DNA of 64,000 nt from Patagioenas fasciata (Eukaryota; Chordata; Aves; Columbiformes; Columbidae): the NCBI RefSeq assembly GCF_037038585.1, contig NC_092525.1, forward strand, positions 23,394,867 through 23,458,866. The letters are read 5' to 3'. Of this stretch, positions 48,657 to 59,300 are shown piece by piece. Each line of letters starts with the position of its first letter. Position 1 is the stretch's first letter. A program made the position numbers and the translations under genes. Below the pieces are notes generated by a model that saw only the letters and a program-made list of their open reading frames with translations, was not told the origin of the DNA and did no database searches.

Positions 48657-50537
48657 TCATGGCTTGATCCATTTTGCAGGAATCCATTTTGATCCTTGGT
48701 CTGTAATGACACAAGCATAACCCTTTCCCCAAGTTATTAATTGGAAAGGACCCTCCCATTCACCAGTAACTCCATTGCGTATTTTGACCTGACATTGATT
48801 TTCTCTAAGGTCTGTCAAGTATCCTTTTAAGCTTGTTCCATGACGAATCATAGGTGGAATGTTGAACCCTTCCGGAAGGCATAAAAAGTTCAAGACATAT
48901 AATGCTTTGCTTAGTCTGTCATGTGGAGTAGTACAGTCAGTTCCCCCTTTTTGTTTGTCAAGCTGATGCTTGAGAGTTCGATTCATCCTTTCTACCAAGG
49001 CCTGACCAGTAGGAGAATTTGGTATCCCTGTAATGTGCTTAAAACCCCACAATTGAAAAAAGGTGGCAGTAGCTTTGGCGATATAACCAGGTGCGTTGTC
49101 TGTCTTGACCTGTGCAGGAACTCCCAAAGCTGCAAAAGCAGAACGTAAATGTCGTTGCACATGTGAACTAGTTTCACCAGTCTGAGCAGTGGCCCATATG
49201 GTGAAAGAATATGTATCAATAGACATATGCACATACTTCAGCCTGCCAAATTCAGGGACATGTGTAACGTCCATTTGCCACAATTCCAAGGCTCCTAATC
49301 CTCTTGGACTGACTCCTGCACCCAGCCCTACTGAGATGCGCTGACAATCTGCACAACTTTTAACAGTACCTCGGGCTTCACTTTCGGACAATGAAAATTG
49401 CCGCTGTAAGACCTGAGCAGACTGATGGAGGAAACTATGAGAGTGTACTGCTTGCCCAAACCTATCTATTGGAGGTGGAACCGAGGCAGGAGATACAAGA
49501 AAATCAGCTCGGCGGTTTCCTTCAGCTAAATCGCTTTGAATTGTCAGATGACTACGGATATGTGTTATGAAGTATCGGTGTTGTCTCTCTTCGACCAACA
49601 ACCATAGTTGCTTGAATAAAGACATCAGTTGTGCATCCTGAACCTCTTTGAGCAATGATCTTTCAATGCGAGCTACCACACCTACCACATACAAAGAATC
49701 ACAAACAATATTCACTGGGCTATGAGCAAATCTGATAAACACTTCTATTACAGCCCTGAGTTCCAAATGCCGAGTTGATCCTTTCAGGTCAGTTAGTATC
49801 ACATCGTGCCATTTTCCATCTGTTTTCCATGTAATTGCTGCCTTCTGCATTTTACCCCCTGCGTCAGTGAACACTGTGGGTCCTTTAACAGGAAATTCTG
49901 AGAGAAGAGGGGGACCCTCCTCCATTGATCCCATATTCAAAACTGACATTAACTTGTGTGGAGGGGAAAATGTCTTAATTAAGGCTTGAGAATCTAATAA
50001 CACAATCTGAAAAGGTAAGGAGTTCTGCAAAGCCCACTGTAAATATTCTGAAACGAGGGGAACAATGATATATGCAGGCTCAGCCCCTGAAATTTTGACT
50101 ATTCTCTGCCTACCTTTCATTATAAGCTGAGTAAAGACCTCAACCCTGGTTGTAATGGTTCGTTTGAGTCGAAAATGCAAAAACACCCACTCTAAGATCT
50201 TTAACGGCTCCTTACCAGTTGTCCATTGCATTATGAGAGCAAAAGGATAGTTAGTATTGTTTACAATTAGTAGTCCAATTACATAATCTGGGTTCCACCT
50301 ATGGCTGAAAGCTTTTACAAGTTTGGACATAATCTTTTTCAGAGCAGCATCCGCCTCAGCAGTAAGCGTTCTAGGAGAGCTAATGTCACTATCCCCTTTT
50401 AGCAGTTTTACAATTGGAGCTAAATCCTCATTAGTGGTCCCACAAATGCTCCGGACCCAATTCAGATCACCCACTAGTTTCTGCACATCATTTAAGGATT
50501 GAATGACAGGCCGACATACTATTTTCTGAGGTTTCAC
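48657..50537 (-). pseudogene. pol: pol, RT connection + RNase H + integrase (626-codon open frame)
   Basis: This single open frame follows the split reverse transcriptase. Residues 1-215 are the thumb/connection region. RNase H is about 216-350 with candidate catalytic D225, E259, D280 and D345. Integrase follows: a zinc-binding H367-H371-C395-C398, the catalytic core D423, D480 and E516 (D,D-35-E spacing) and a C-terminal domain ending in KWIPAKWIKP. All catalytic residues are present and no stop occurs, but the frame has no proper pol start because it sits in a different frame from the RT upstream (break near 50560-50600). The ATG at 50537 is only the first methionine after the break. Called pseudogene because the polyprotein is interrupted. 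Confidence 0.92.
48941..48955 (-). other. Internal copy of the polypurine tract in the integrase coding region
   Basis: The minus strand reads AACAAAAAGGGGGAA, identical over 15 bases to the 3' polypurine tract (47954-47968). It lies in the codons for KQKGG, after the integrase catalytic glutamate. Lentiviruses and some other retroelements use such a central tract as a second plus-strand primer; use here is inference. Confidence 0.55.
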
Positions 50538-51250
50538 TGTGGACTGAGAAATTTCCCAACCAAGATATTTCCATGCTGGTTGAATTGTACCTTTTCTGGA
50601 GCAATTTGCAATCCTCTATGCTGCAATGTATCAGATACTTCATTTATCAACAAATCAGTCGAAAAAGTTTCCCCAGCTATTAATATGTCATCCATGTAGT
50701 GGTAAATCACTAATTCAGGATGAGATTTTCTGATTGATTGCAAGGCCCAAGCTACATAAATTTGACACATAGTTGGGGAATTTTTCATTCCCTGTGGCAA
50801 AACTACCCATTGATACCTTTTCGCAGGTTCAGCCTTATTTACAGAATTTATGGAAAATGCAAAACGTTTACAGTCATCAGGATGCAAAGCAATGGTGAAA
50901 AAACAATCTTTCAAGTCAATTATTAAGATCTGCCAATTTTCTGGAATCATAACAGGGGATGGTAATCCCGGCTGTAATGCTCCCATGTCTTCCATGGTAT
51001 CATTAATTTTTCGAAGATCCTGTAACAACCTCCATTTCTTTGATTTTTTCTGAATAGTAAACACAGGAGTATTCCAGGGACTTGTAGACGGCTCTAAATG
51101 CCCTTTTTCAAGCTGTTCCTGTACTAGCTCTTCGACATGGGCAAGTTTTTCTTTACTGAGCGGCCATTGATTTACCCATACTGGATCATCATTTTTCCAC
51201 TGTAATTTAAGTACTGGTCGCCCATCATCAATGGCCGCTTCTAGAAATGC
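50534..51250 (-). pseudogene. pol: pol, reverse transcriptase N-terminal part (frameshifted)
   Basis: The pol frame is open from about 51250 to the stop at 50534. It contains the fingers/palm motifs LQPGLPSP, IIDLKDCFF (catalytic Asp), VLPQGMKNSP and the active site YMDD (bases 50698-50687). The first ATG in frame is at 51064, but homology begins well before it, so translation would need a -1 shift from the protease frame; the protease stop at 51243-51241 overlaps this frame as expected. The frame ends early: near 50560-50600 the reading shifts by one base relative to the thumb/connection sequence that continues as the 626-codon frame. The YMDD signature and motif style are class II (beta/alpha-like). 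Confidence 0.9.
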
Positions 51251-51345
51251 TGTTGTTTTGTCACCAGAGTTGCTCCTAGTTGTCCTAACACATCCCGTCC
51301 TAATAGAGAAACAGGGATAGACATCACATTCATGCAGTAAAGAAC
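51241..51345 (-). pseudogene. pro: pro, C-terminal remnant of the aspartic protease
   Basis: On the minus strand this short frame contains LLGRDVLGQLG, the characteristic C-terminal helix (GRD) of retroviral proteases, and stops at 51243-51241 overlapping the pol frame by -1. The catalytic DTG/DSG part is not visible upstream, so the protease is incomplete. Confidence 0.7.
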
Positions 51346-51889
51346 TAAATTACTCATGTTCTTCTGTATTATCACAAAATGCACATTTTGAGTCAACGGA
51401 ATCTCATGATTTAACAGACTGTGAACTTATCGTACCATGTAACAAAGACCTATCAAAATTGCAACATGCTTAAACAGATACCCACAGAGAAAACAGGTTA
51501 ATAAGGAAAGCATCTTGCAGACTTTAACAAGTTTTCTGACCTGTGTGTTAAGTCTCTCTCAGCTTGTTGAAGTTCAAATCGCCCCGCCTGTAAAAAAAAA
51601 CTGTCTGAAAAGATTTAATGATTTCTTGTCCGAGTGCTTTCCTATGTTTTAAAACACCTCCCAATACCGATTTTTTAGGAACACAACTGAAAACAATCAT
51701 TCCTGACCCCATCTTGCAAGTAAAAACCTTGCGGGGGGGGAGGCAGGGGGGAAGCACAGGGCTGCTTGCAGCCTGAGTGGGAAGAGCAGGCAGAAGGTTT
51801 TATGGCGCACTTAAAAACAACTAGTGAAACAATTAATTCACATTCCTGACAAGCTGCTTGATTTTCAGAGAGACGGTACACAGGAACAC
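51346..51889 (-). pseudogene. Scrambled gag-pro junction of the provirus
   Basis: In an intact class II provirus this position holds the capsid C-terminus, nucleocapsid zinc knuckles and most of protease. About 540 bases remain, with stops in all frames and no CCHC knuckle or DSG motif that I can recognise. A G-rich run (51731-51751) is present. It reads as deletion and decay, or as inserted foreign sequence. The origin is not recognised. Confidence 0.55.
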
Positions 51890-52855
51890 CTAATATGTAC
51901 TGTAAAACTCGCAAATAACATGCTGATAGCAAACATTAGCATTTTCTACTGCTGATTTCAACACCAGTGCTTCCTTAACTTCTAAGTTTTCAGCCTGCTT
52001 ATTGATGGTCTCTTCAAGGTGGTCAATAAATTGCATGTAATTCTCATTTGGACCCTGATTAATAGTTGCAAATGATTTGGCTGCTTTGTTGGTTTCAGGC
52101 ACCTCTCTCATAGCTTGATATTGCTGACTGTTGGATTCACTCGCTAATAGCTGATCTGATCTTTCACACAGCTCTTTTGCCCAGTTCTTATCCGGCGGCT
52201 CCTTCTGTTCTCTTGTAGGAGTTAGAAGGATAGAAAGCGGTGAAGGCGGACACAAATCAGTAAAAGAATTGATATTACACTTATTTACGACTTTAGCATT
52301 CTCAACTTTCACCAGTCCTTTTGACAAATTATCTGACTCCAGTTCGTTGGACTTCTTGGTCTCTCCAGGGTCGTGTGATGGTACAGGAGGCCATCCACTC
52401 GGTAATTTTCCTCCCTCCGCCCCAGACTGTTGTATCATTGGGGGTGCCGAAGGCACAACAGGGGATGGAGTAAGGAGGGTATCGAAAACACGAACTGGGT
52501 AAGCTTCACAGTTATTTTTAGAGTTCTTATCAGGCTGTAACGCTGCAAAAATTCCAGTAACCGCAGCCCGCTCAGCCTTAAATTCTTTTAAGGTGGAAAT
52601 TATAAGCTTCCATGTAGTCGCTAATGATTTAGCTTCTTTATCTCCGTCGCTAACCTTATCCCATAATTTCTGCCCTATATCGTCCCAAAGTTCAATTTTA
52701 AAAGCTTTCTCAGCTTCTGTCGGGTAGCCGTTAGTTCTACAACAAACCAACAGTCTACGTATGTTACTTTCTTCATATTTAAGTCCTCTCATAGAGAGAA
52801 TATGCAGGAGGATCTTAACTATAGCTTCTTCCTCTGAGGATATATTCTGCCCCAT
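51890..52855 (-). pseudogene. gag: gag, truncated (321 codons)
   Basis: It starts MGQNIS, a glycine-2 myristoylation signal, with a matrix-like helical N-terminus. A proline-rich linker follows (PSPVVPSAPP near residue 130, PPSPLS near 206). The major homology region is close to the end (about residues 265-285, INQGPNENYMQFIDHLEE), then the frame stops after ENANVCYQHVICEFYSTY. The N-terminal capsid domain that should sit between linker and homology region is largely missing, as are the capsid end and nucleocapsid, so this cannot be a working Gag. The start is the first ATG after the primer-binding site and leader. Confidence 0.88.
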
Positions 52856-53030
52856 AACTTCACTCTTCCCTCCTCCTGCTCCCAGCTGCTCACCTTTCCC
52901 GGGGCCTTCTTCAACAAAATTTATCCGCGGAACGTCCGTACGTCTCCGCCCGGCTCTCAGTCCAGCTGAGCCGCCTCCGGCTGGGCCGCTCCAGGCTTTT
53001 CCCTGACCTTAGTGAGACGCCGTTCGGAAT
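52856..53030 (-). other. Untranslated leader of the provirus
   Basis: About 175 GC-rich bases between the primer-binding site and the gag ATG. In retroviruses this interval carries the packaging signal and often the major splice donor. Its structure cannot be judged by eye. Confidence 0.6.
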
Positions 53031-53048
53031 ATCACGTCGGGGTCACCA
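53031..53048 (-). other. Primer-binding site for tRNA-Trp
   Basis: The minus strand reads TGGTGACCCCGACGTGAT, two bases after the 5' LTR. It is identical to the primer-binding site of avian leukosis/Rous sarcoma viruses, which use tRNA-Trp as primer (known). Confidence 0.92.
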
Positions 53049-53050
53049 TT

Positions 53051-53386
53051 TGTTGGAACGATAAAGGACTCAGCACTCCGATTCAATGTGAATCACGCCG
53101 AAGCCATTTATTACAGAAACATGTCTCCTTATATATGCAACTATTCTCTAATCACGAATCCACGCTCCAAGCATGGATTCGCTAAATGAGTATCATGGGC
53201 AGTCCACACGCTGGAGCCCCACCGATGATAGGTCCGACGACTCACGCCATGCTGAGGCCCTGTTAATGAAGAAACGCCCCTCTTTCTCACAGCAGATTCT
53301 GTTCTCAGCTTCTCAAAGTGGCCTTGAGATTCCTTTGGGCCTGACTAATTCAACAACGTATCTCCTTCTAACGAAACCCCTTCACA
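53051..53386 (-). repeat. 5' LTR of the provirus
   Basis: 336 bases, nearly identical to the 3' LTR. On the minus strand it runs from TGTGAAGGGG to CGTTCCAACA. U3 makes up most of it; R and U5 together are only about 56 bases after AATAAA. Terminal TG...CA is intact. Confidence 0.95.
53107..53135 (-). promoter_or_regulatory. TATA box and AATAAA of the 5' LTR
   Basis: The minus strand has TATATAAGG (53135-53127), then AATAAA (53112-53107) only about 15 bases on. The AATAAA therefore lies at or just before the expected cap site. Rous sarcoma virus has the same unusual order (known), with a very short R. Both LTRs keep this layout intact, so the promoter may still work. Confidence 0.8.
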
Positions 53387-53392
53387 CTTCGG
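53387..53392. repeat. Target-site duplication CTTCGG (high-coordinate side)
   Basis: Directly after the LTR end TTCACA; partner of 47612-47617. The pre-insertion site can be read from the flanks as ...GATTC-CTTCGG-TGTTTATC... Confidence 0.95.
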
Positions 53393-56300
53393 TGTTTATC
53401 TTTGAGAGACGATTAGTGTAGCTGGGAGCAAGTTATCCCACAAGATTGTCATTCTAGAGCTGCCAGCCAAAACTTGAACCCTTCTGTCCGTTGTCGCCTT
53501 GTGGCCTGATTCCTCTCCTCCTTTAGCTTTACATCTTTGCAGTTTTATTTTCTATTTCAGCAGCATTGCTTCATGCTTACTGGAGGAAGTAGCTAACAGT
53601 TATTTCCTTGCCTTGTCCTCAAAGAAAATGTCAGCATGTTGTGATCTCCCAGCTGGACCCTTCTCTCTGAATTTCTTTCAGTATGGTCTAAGAGACATGG
53701 TGTATGGGAGTTTGCATTTGGGAGCAATTCCTGTAAAGTCTCATGCTAGTGCTACTGGAGAGGAAGCTGTGATGCACTGTGGGAGCATTGATCTGCTCAT
53801 AAAAAAATAACAAGTAAAGCACTTGGATGACAGCTCTGGTGTTTCATCAAGCCTTTTCAAGTTAATGTATCTGTATGGTAAATTGACCTTGAATAAAAAT
53901 GCTTCAAGCAACTGCCCTTTTTCTGCCTTACAGAACCTAACCAGAAATGTGGCACTTCACCTTTCTAGAAAGAAAAAATTTTGAGGAAAAAAATTCTGAA
54001 TTTTCCTAGGGAAAATCGAACATTTTACATTTTTCTTGGAGAAAAATGTTCCCCAGGGCAAAGTTTCCCAGGCCTAAGCCTGCATTACCAGGAGGAGATG
54101 GAAAAGAAAGCCTGTGAGGGAGATATTTGTATAAAATAACGTTGCCCATTCCCTTGGACCCTGGCAGAAACACTGAGTGGCTGGAAGCCACATTGACTCT
54201 GGTTAACACATGGTAGGGAAACAAAAAACCTTTTCCTGCCTTAGGATGGAAGGAGGAATGTGCTGGGCATGAACAGTAAGATTTGGGCTCTGTCTGCAGG
54301 TGATCGACAGAACAGCTTGTAATTCAGGCTAGTTTTGAAAGGTTGCCTTGGGATGGTTAGAGCTAGAGTTTTAGGAAGTCAGCCCATCTGAGCAGGAAGA
54401 TAATGTGTCTACCAGCCCTAGCGACATTGATAAGTTACAATAATTGTTTGTTTCTTCCATGGACTTACAGTTTAGATCCTGTTTCAAGTCAGGGGCTCAT
54501 GGAGCTAGAGGTCCAGTGTATGGCAGACTGATTTCCCTGCTGCAATAACACCCGAGAACCATGTACTTTTTCTACTTCTATCTGTGCCGATACAACTTAT
54601 TGTACTTATGCAGTAGTAGATCTTAGTTTCCAATGAAAAATTAAATCAGCCACATAAGAATCACATCATGCCTTCTCAACTCAACAAACTCTCACAAGAG
54701 TGCAGCAGAGCATGTGGCAAGGTGCTCTCTATAGTGGCTCTGGACCCTGCCCTCACACCCATCTAAATGGGCTTAGGACCTCCATCATTAATTCTGAGCC
54801 TGCAGGTAATTGTTTTAGGATTTGCTAGTCCTCTGATAACTATACAGGATAAATCATCTGAACAGTTGAAAAGGCAGCAATTTTTTTACACTGCTAGCTC
54901 TCTTTTCAAAACACTCTGGCTTCCATTGGCTAGGGCAGTTCAAGACAAGCTTAGTTTTGTATTACGTTGGATGATAGTCAATGTGAGTGGGATTGAAGCT
55001 TTTAGAACATATGCTTTGCTTAATCTCATCCTAAACAGCAAGTACACGTCTTCTAGGAAACCATGGACTGAGAAACATTGTGGTGGTTACTTCCCAAAGG
55101 GTCTTTCCTTTCTTGTTAAGAGGAGCAGTGACATCCTCAAGACATGTCAGAGACCCTGTCCCACCACTTACGCACCCAACATAGCCTTTTCTCAGGTGGT
55201 TGTATGTGAGAGGAAGAGATGGGTATGGAGAGAACTGCCCTCTCCCTGTGGTGTGACTCAGCATTGTTTCCATGGTCGTATGAACTATACATGAACACAA
55301 TGTCAGGGTAACGTGCTGCTGAGTAATATGAAGAGTGCCACTTGGGCTTCTATAGGCAAGGACCATGGCTGGAACCGCACTACACATATTTGTCTGAGCT
55401 TACCACAGGACTTGGAGACTGGAATTCCCCTTGTGCATTTTGCTTTGAGGGTGAGGGAAACCTGCCAGGGTTAAAGCAAGATGCTCACCCCACTTCATTC
55501 TGGCGCAGGTGCTTCATATAAAGACACCCCTGGTGCTGTGGGCCTGCAGAATGCATCTGGGCTATGAAGTGGGTGACACTGAGATAAAAAAATCTGCTGG
55601 AGGTATTTTCTTGAGCCCTTGGCAGTGTAAACATGGATTTACTCAGCTGCACAGGGTGTCCTTTACATCAATGCCTCAATTGTGAAAGACCCATATGTAG
55701 ACGTAGAAAATGGGTGATGATGTTGTTGGACCATGATGCCATGGGCTGTAAGGATATAGGCATTTGAAAACTCAGCTTTCTCTTTCTCCTTGTGGTTGAA
55801 TAACTCAGCAGCAAGGTAAAGAGACACAATGTTCCTGAAAGGAAGCAGAAAAGTTGCATGGTGTTCTCTTAACTTGGCACTGGGTGTTTCTCAAGTCTTC
55901 CTTCCTTCCTCCCTGTGCTCTCTCCTACAGCTCCTTGGGCAGTAATGAGAGTGGGCAAGCCTCTGAATCAAATATTCAGGCAGGATTAAACTGTGCATGT
56001 TTGCTGGGTTCTGTGAAGGCAGCATGAAGGAGGAAGTGAGAGGTGTCCACCATCACTTGTTGGGAGGCTGTTCTATATAAAAATAGGAACAACATTTTTT
56101 CACCAATAGTTTGACTTCTTGGGAAGTGGTAGAGGTACAGCTAGTTCATTTTATTATTATTAATAACAGCTGAGGCCTCAGCTGGAAAACCCTGCTTTCA
56201 GTTGTTTGAAATTGGACCGCCTTAACTATTTGAGCTGAAATTTAATGCTGTGAGTTGTCCTGCAGCAGAACTTTCCCAGGAAATTTGGACCAAACAACTA

Positions 56301-59300
56301 CTGGTGTTCAAGTCTAGCTGAATTTTGTGGATAAAAAGTGCCAAAGCAGAACTTGTCCAAAGGCTTAAAAGAAAACCTATGGAAGGGAATCACAACCAGA
56401 GGGATCCTGAACTCTTGCATTATGACAGGATTATTTGGGATTGCATCACCTTGAGACCAGCTCAGCCTATCCATTTTGCTGTGCACTTTTGGGAGGGCGC
56501 TGACTGCAGCCTAGCTCTTGTGGCCATCAGTGCTGGTCATTAGTACTGTTCCCAGAAAAGTTTAGTCTGGCTTTTTTTGGACAAGCCACCTGCGTCAGTG
56601 GTGTGCTATCTGGTCTGTCCACCTCCAAACTGTGCTTTTCCTTCCCTGCTATTATGTTTGCCTGCAACTCACAGGGTCATAATGTTTGTAAAGTTATCTG
56701 CTGTTGTATAGTGACAATTATAGAAAATCCTCTAAAGAGAAATTACCCCTTTTTAGTGTAAGTTTTAAATAGCGTACATTAGTAAGACCAGGGTTGTACA
56801 TTAAATAATGGGAAGGAGACAAATGCCAACTAACACTCAGTAAATGATCACTTGTCTGTGCTGTGTATGGTGACACGATGCTGCTTACGGGAAAAGACTA
56901 TTTTTAGGGGTAATTGAAAGTTATCTCATGAGGACACAAAAAAAACCCCAAACTGAAGTGACAGAGGCAAACCTATTTTAGGTGTTTCCTGAATCTTGTA
57001 CCATACGTAATAATTTTTCCATGGATTTTATTTTTGTTGTACACTTCATAAAGGGAAATAACTTTTTCCATAGTCATTCTTTATAAAAGATAAGCTTGTG
57101 AGAAACCTGTTCTAGTTCCAAGAACAGTTCCTTTGCTTTGTGCTATTTATCCAGTTGATTGGAAAAGCAGTTGATGTTCCAAATAAGAATCAAGGTTCTG
57201 GTATGAGGCTTTTCCTGGTCTGAACCAACAAGAAAAAAAGCCTTTTAGGACCTATCTTGATTGGACAAAATGTCCAACACTCTTCCCACTCCTAGTTTCA
57301 GATTTTCCCATCACCTCTGTGCTCTCTGCCCAGCAGCACAGGATTCCTCCAAGTGAGAGATCAGGAGCTTTTCATCTTGGACCAGTGCTCAGCCCATGCT
57401 GCCTGAATCTCTGAAAAGCACTGCCACTTTAATAAGCAGTGGTGACAACAGGAGTGTCCTTTCTGGAAGGTCCTTCTTTCCAATTTAGTGATATCAAGCA
57501 ATTTCATTTCCCTATTGACCTCATGGATAATTGGGGGTTGAGGCTGGGGTTGCCACTTTCTCTGGCTTTCTCATGCTGCCTAGAGTTGGTTAGCTCAGAT
57601 CTGTTGTTCAATGTGCAAAAAGTCACAATTGCTGAAGAAAGGTTTGTACCAAAACCTTCAGTAAACACTTGCAGGAGAGGGAAGGGTTGAGATACATCCA
57701 TAGTCTGTCTTGTTCCCCTCACAACAGGGAATGTTTTGGTAGATAAAAGATGCATTGACTTGTTAGCAGTGAGCTGTCATTTTGAGGTTGTGCTACCTGA
57801 GCCCTGAAAAGCCACATGTTTCGTGCTCCCATGAGTAAGCTCTGTCCAAAGCACTAGTCCCTGGACTTCTAAGTACTGCGGATCACTTCTGTGAACAACC
57901 TGGTGCTTCCCTCAAAGGCAGTCACTGTGGGCAGTTTTCAGGAGGTGGGATCAGCCTCTCTAAGATAATTCTGCCTGTCACTTGTGCTACAGCCAAGTCA
58001 CCTCTTGCTGCACTAGTTGCTGTCTCCTGGCAGTCTGCTTTTGTCCTCGTCTCCCCCTGCTAATGTATGCAACTGCAAATTCAGTCACATTCAAATCTTA
58101 TATTAAAAAAAAAATTAACTGTTGTTCTGAAAAGCTTTTATTTCTTGGACTGTCTTGTCACACCAGAGACAAATCCTCCATGCACAAGGGCAAGATACAA
58201 AAGAAACTCAGTGAGAAGAATCTACTCGGGCATTTATACACTTTTTACATGTCTTTTACCCCAAATCACAGTCCCCTGTCTAAAAGCCATACATTCTTGG
58301 GATGTGTGTAGGAACATCCTGTGACTCCAAGGATGAGGCCTCTCTCATTCTGCATGCTTTAATTAAAGAATTTCAAAACTGCTTTACAAGTTAGCCTAGA
58401 TAATTGCAAGGAGCAGGGGAGCTGTTCCCTCTTGCACTTTAGGACTGAGATCAGGCCCACTCACACCTCTAGGGATGAAGTTCAGAAAGCCACAGCAGTC
58501 CTGCAATTTCCTCTGGTTCAGGACTGATGAGCAATTTTTATTCAGAACTAATAATTGTTATGATGACTGGCCACTATAGTAGATTCTGAATAATGCTACT
58601 TGTCGGAACAGTCCAGATGAAGTATTTTGGCTGTCATATATGTGGAAATTGTTGCAGCTCTATGTTGCAGTTATTTTTGATACTGAGCCATTTTGGCAGT
58701 CCTAAACATGTTGTATTCTAAATATAAAACCAAACATATGGCAGTGGCTTTCTTATGATAAAGCTACAGGGGTGAGAACGTCTTAAGAGAGATGAATTAA
58801 TTGCTTTGGATGAAATTGTCCATGGAACTGAGCCTTTTTCTAAGTCTCAAAAAGTTTTATTCATGTCGGCCTTCATGTTTGGCCAGCAAACAAACAGAAA
58901 ACCAGTCTTTATTCCTTTCTGGCCTGCCTATCAAAAGCTATGCAAATATTTGAGAACTAGCTAGCCCCATCAGGTGTTGGGCTAGCATGTGTCATGCCTG
59001 TCTTAGAGATATGGCCTCCCATTTTGCATTTAACCAGTTTTCATCTCATAGCCCATTGTTAAAATAGTGAAGTGCAGTATTCTGGCACTTTTTTAGTCTT
59101 TTATATTCTGGTAAACTTTCTTTTAGTCATGTGCTTTTGATGTAGCTTCTTCTATGATATGTTAGTGGAAACAGATTTCTCTCACATTTTAATTAGGACA
59201 CTGTGTATCAGCATATACTTGGAATATATGCTATCAGGAGGAGAATTCATTCTGTAATGAGCTCAGTGAGCCTCAGAATGCACCCTGGTGTAAGGAAAGA

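Larger units (their letters stand above)
47618..53386 (-). mobile_element. Full-length but defective endogenous retrovirus, class II (alpha/beta-like), env-less
   Basis: The provirus is 5769 bases on the minus strand with two LTRs of 335 and 336 bases that differ at one substitution (47925 vs 53358) and one single-T indel. It is flanked by CTTCGG duplications. In transcription order it holds the 5' LTR, a tRNA-Trp primer-binding site, gag (truncated), a protease end, reverse transcriptase (frameshifted), RNase H plus integrase (open), an AT-rich stretch where env would be, a polypurine tract and the 3' LTR. The LTR pair and duplication show a recent insertion. The interior defects mean it cannot make infectious virus, and it was probably copied in trans. 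Confidence 0.95.

Noticed and set aside
54767-55294. 175-codon plus-strand open frame, longest outside the provirus and FASLG
   Set aside because: No domain or signal I recognise, an overlapping long frame on the minus strand (55031-55387), and no splice or promoter context. A chance open frame is the simplest reading.
58067-58324. Overlapping short frames with a hydrophobic start near 58 kb
   Set aside because: They pass through an A-run encoding poly-lysine and show no family resemblance.
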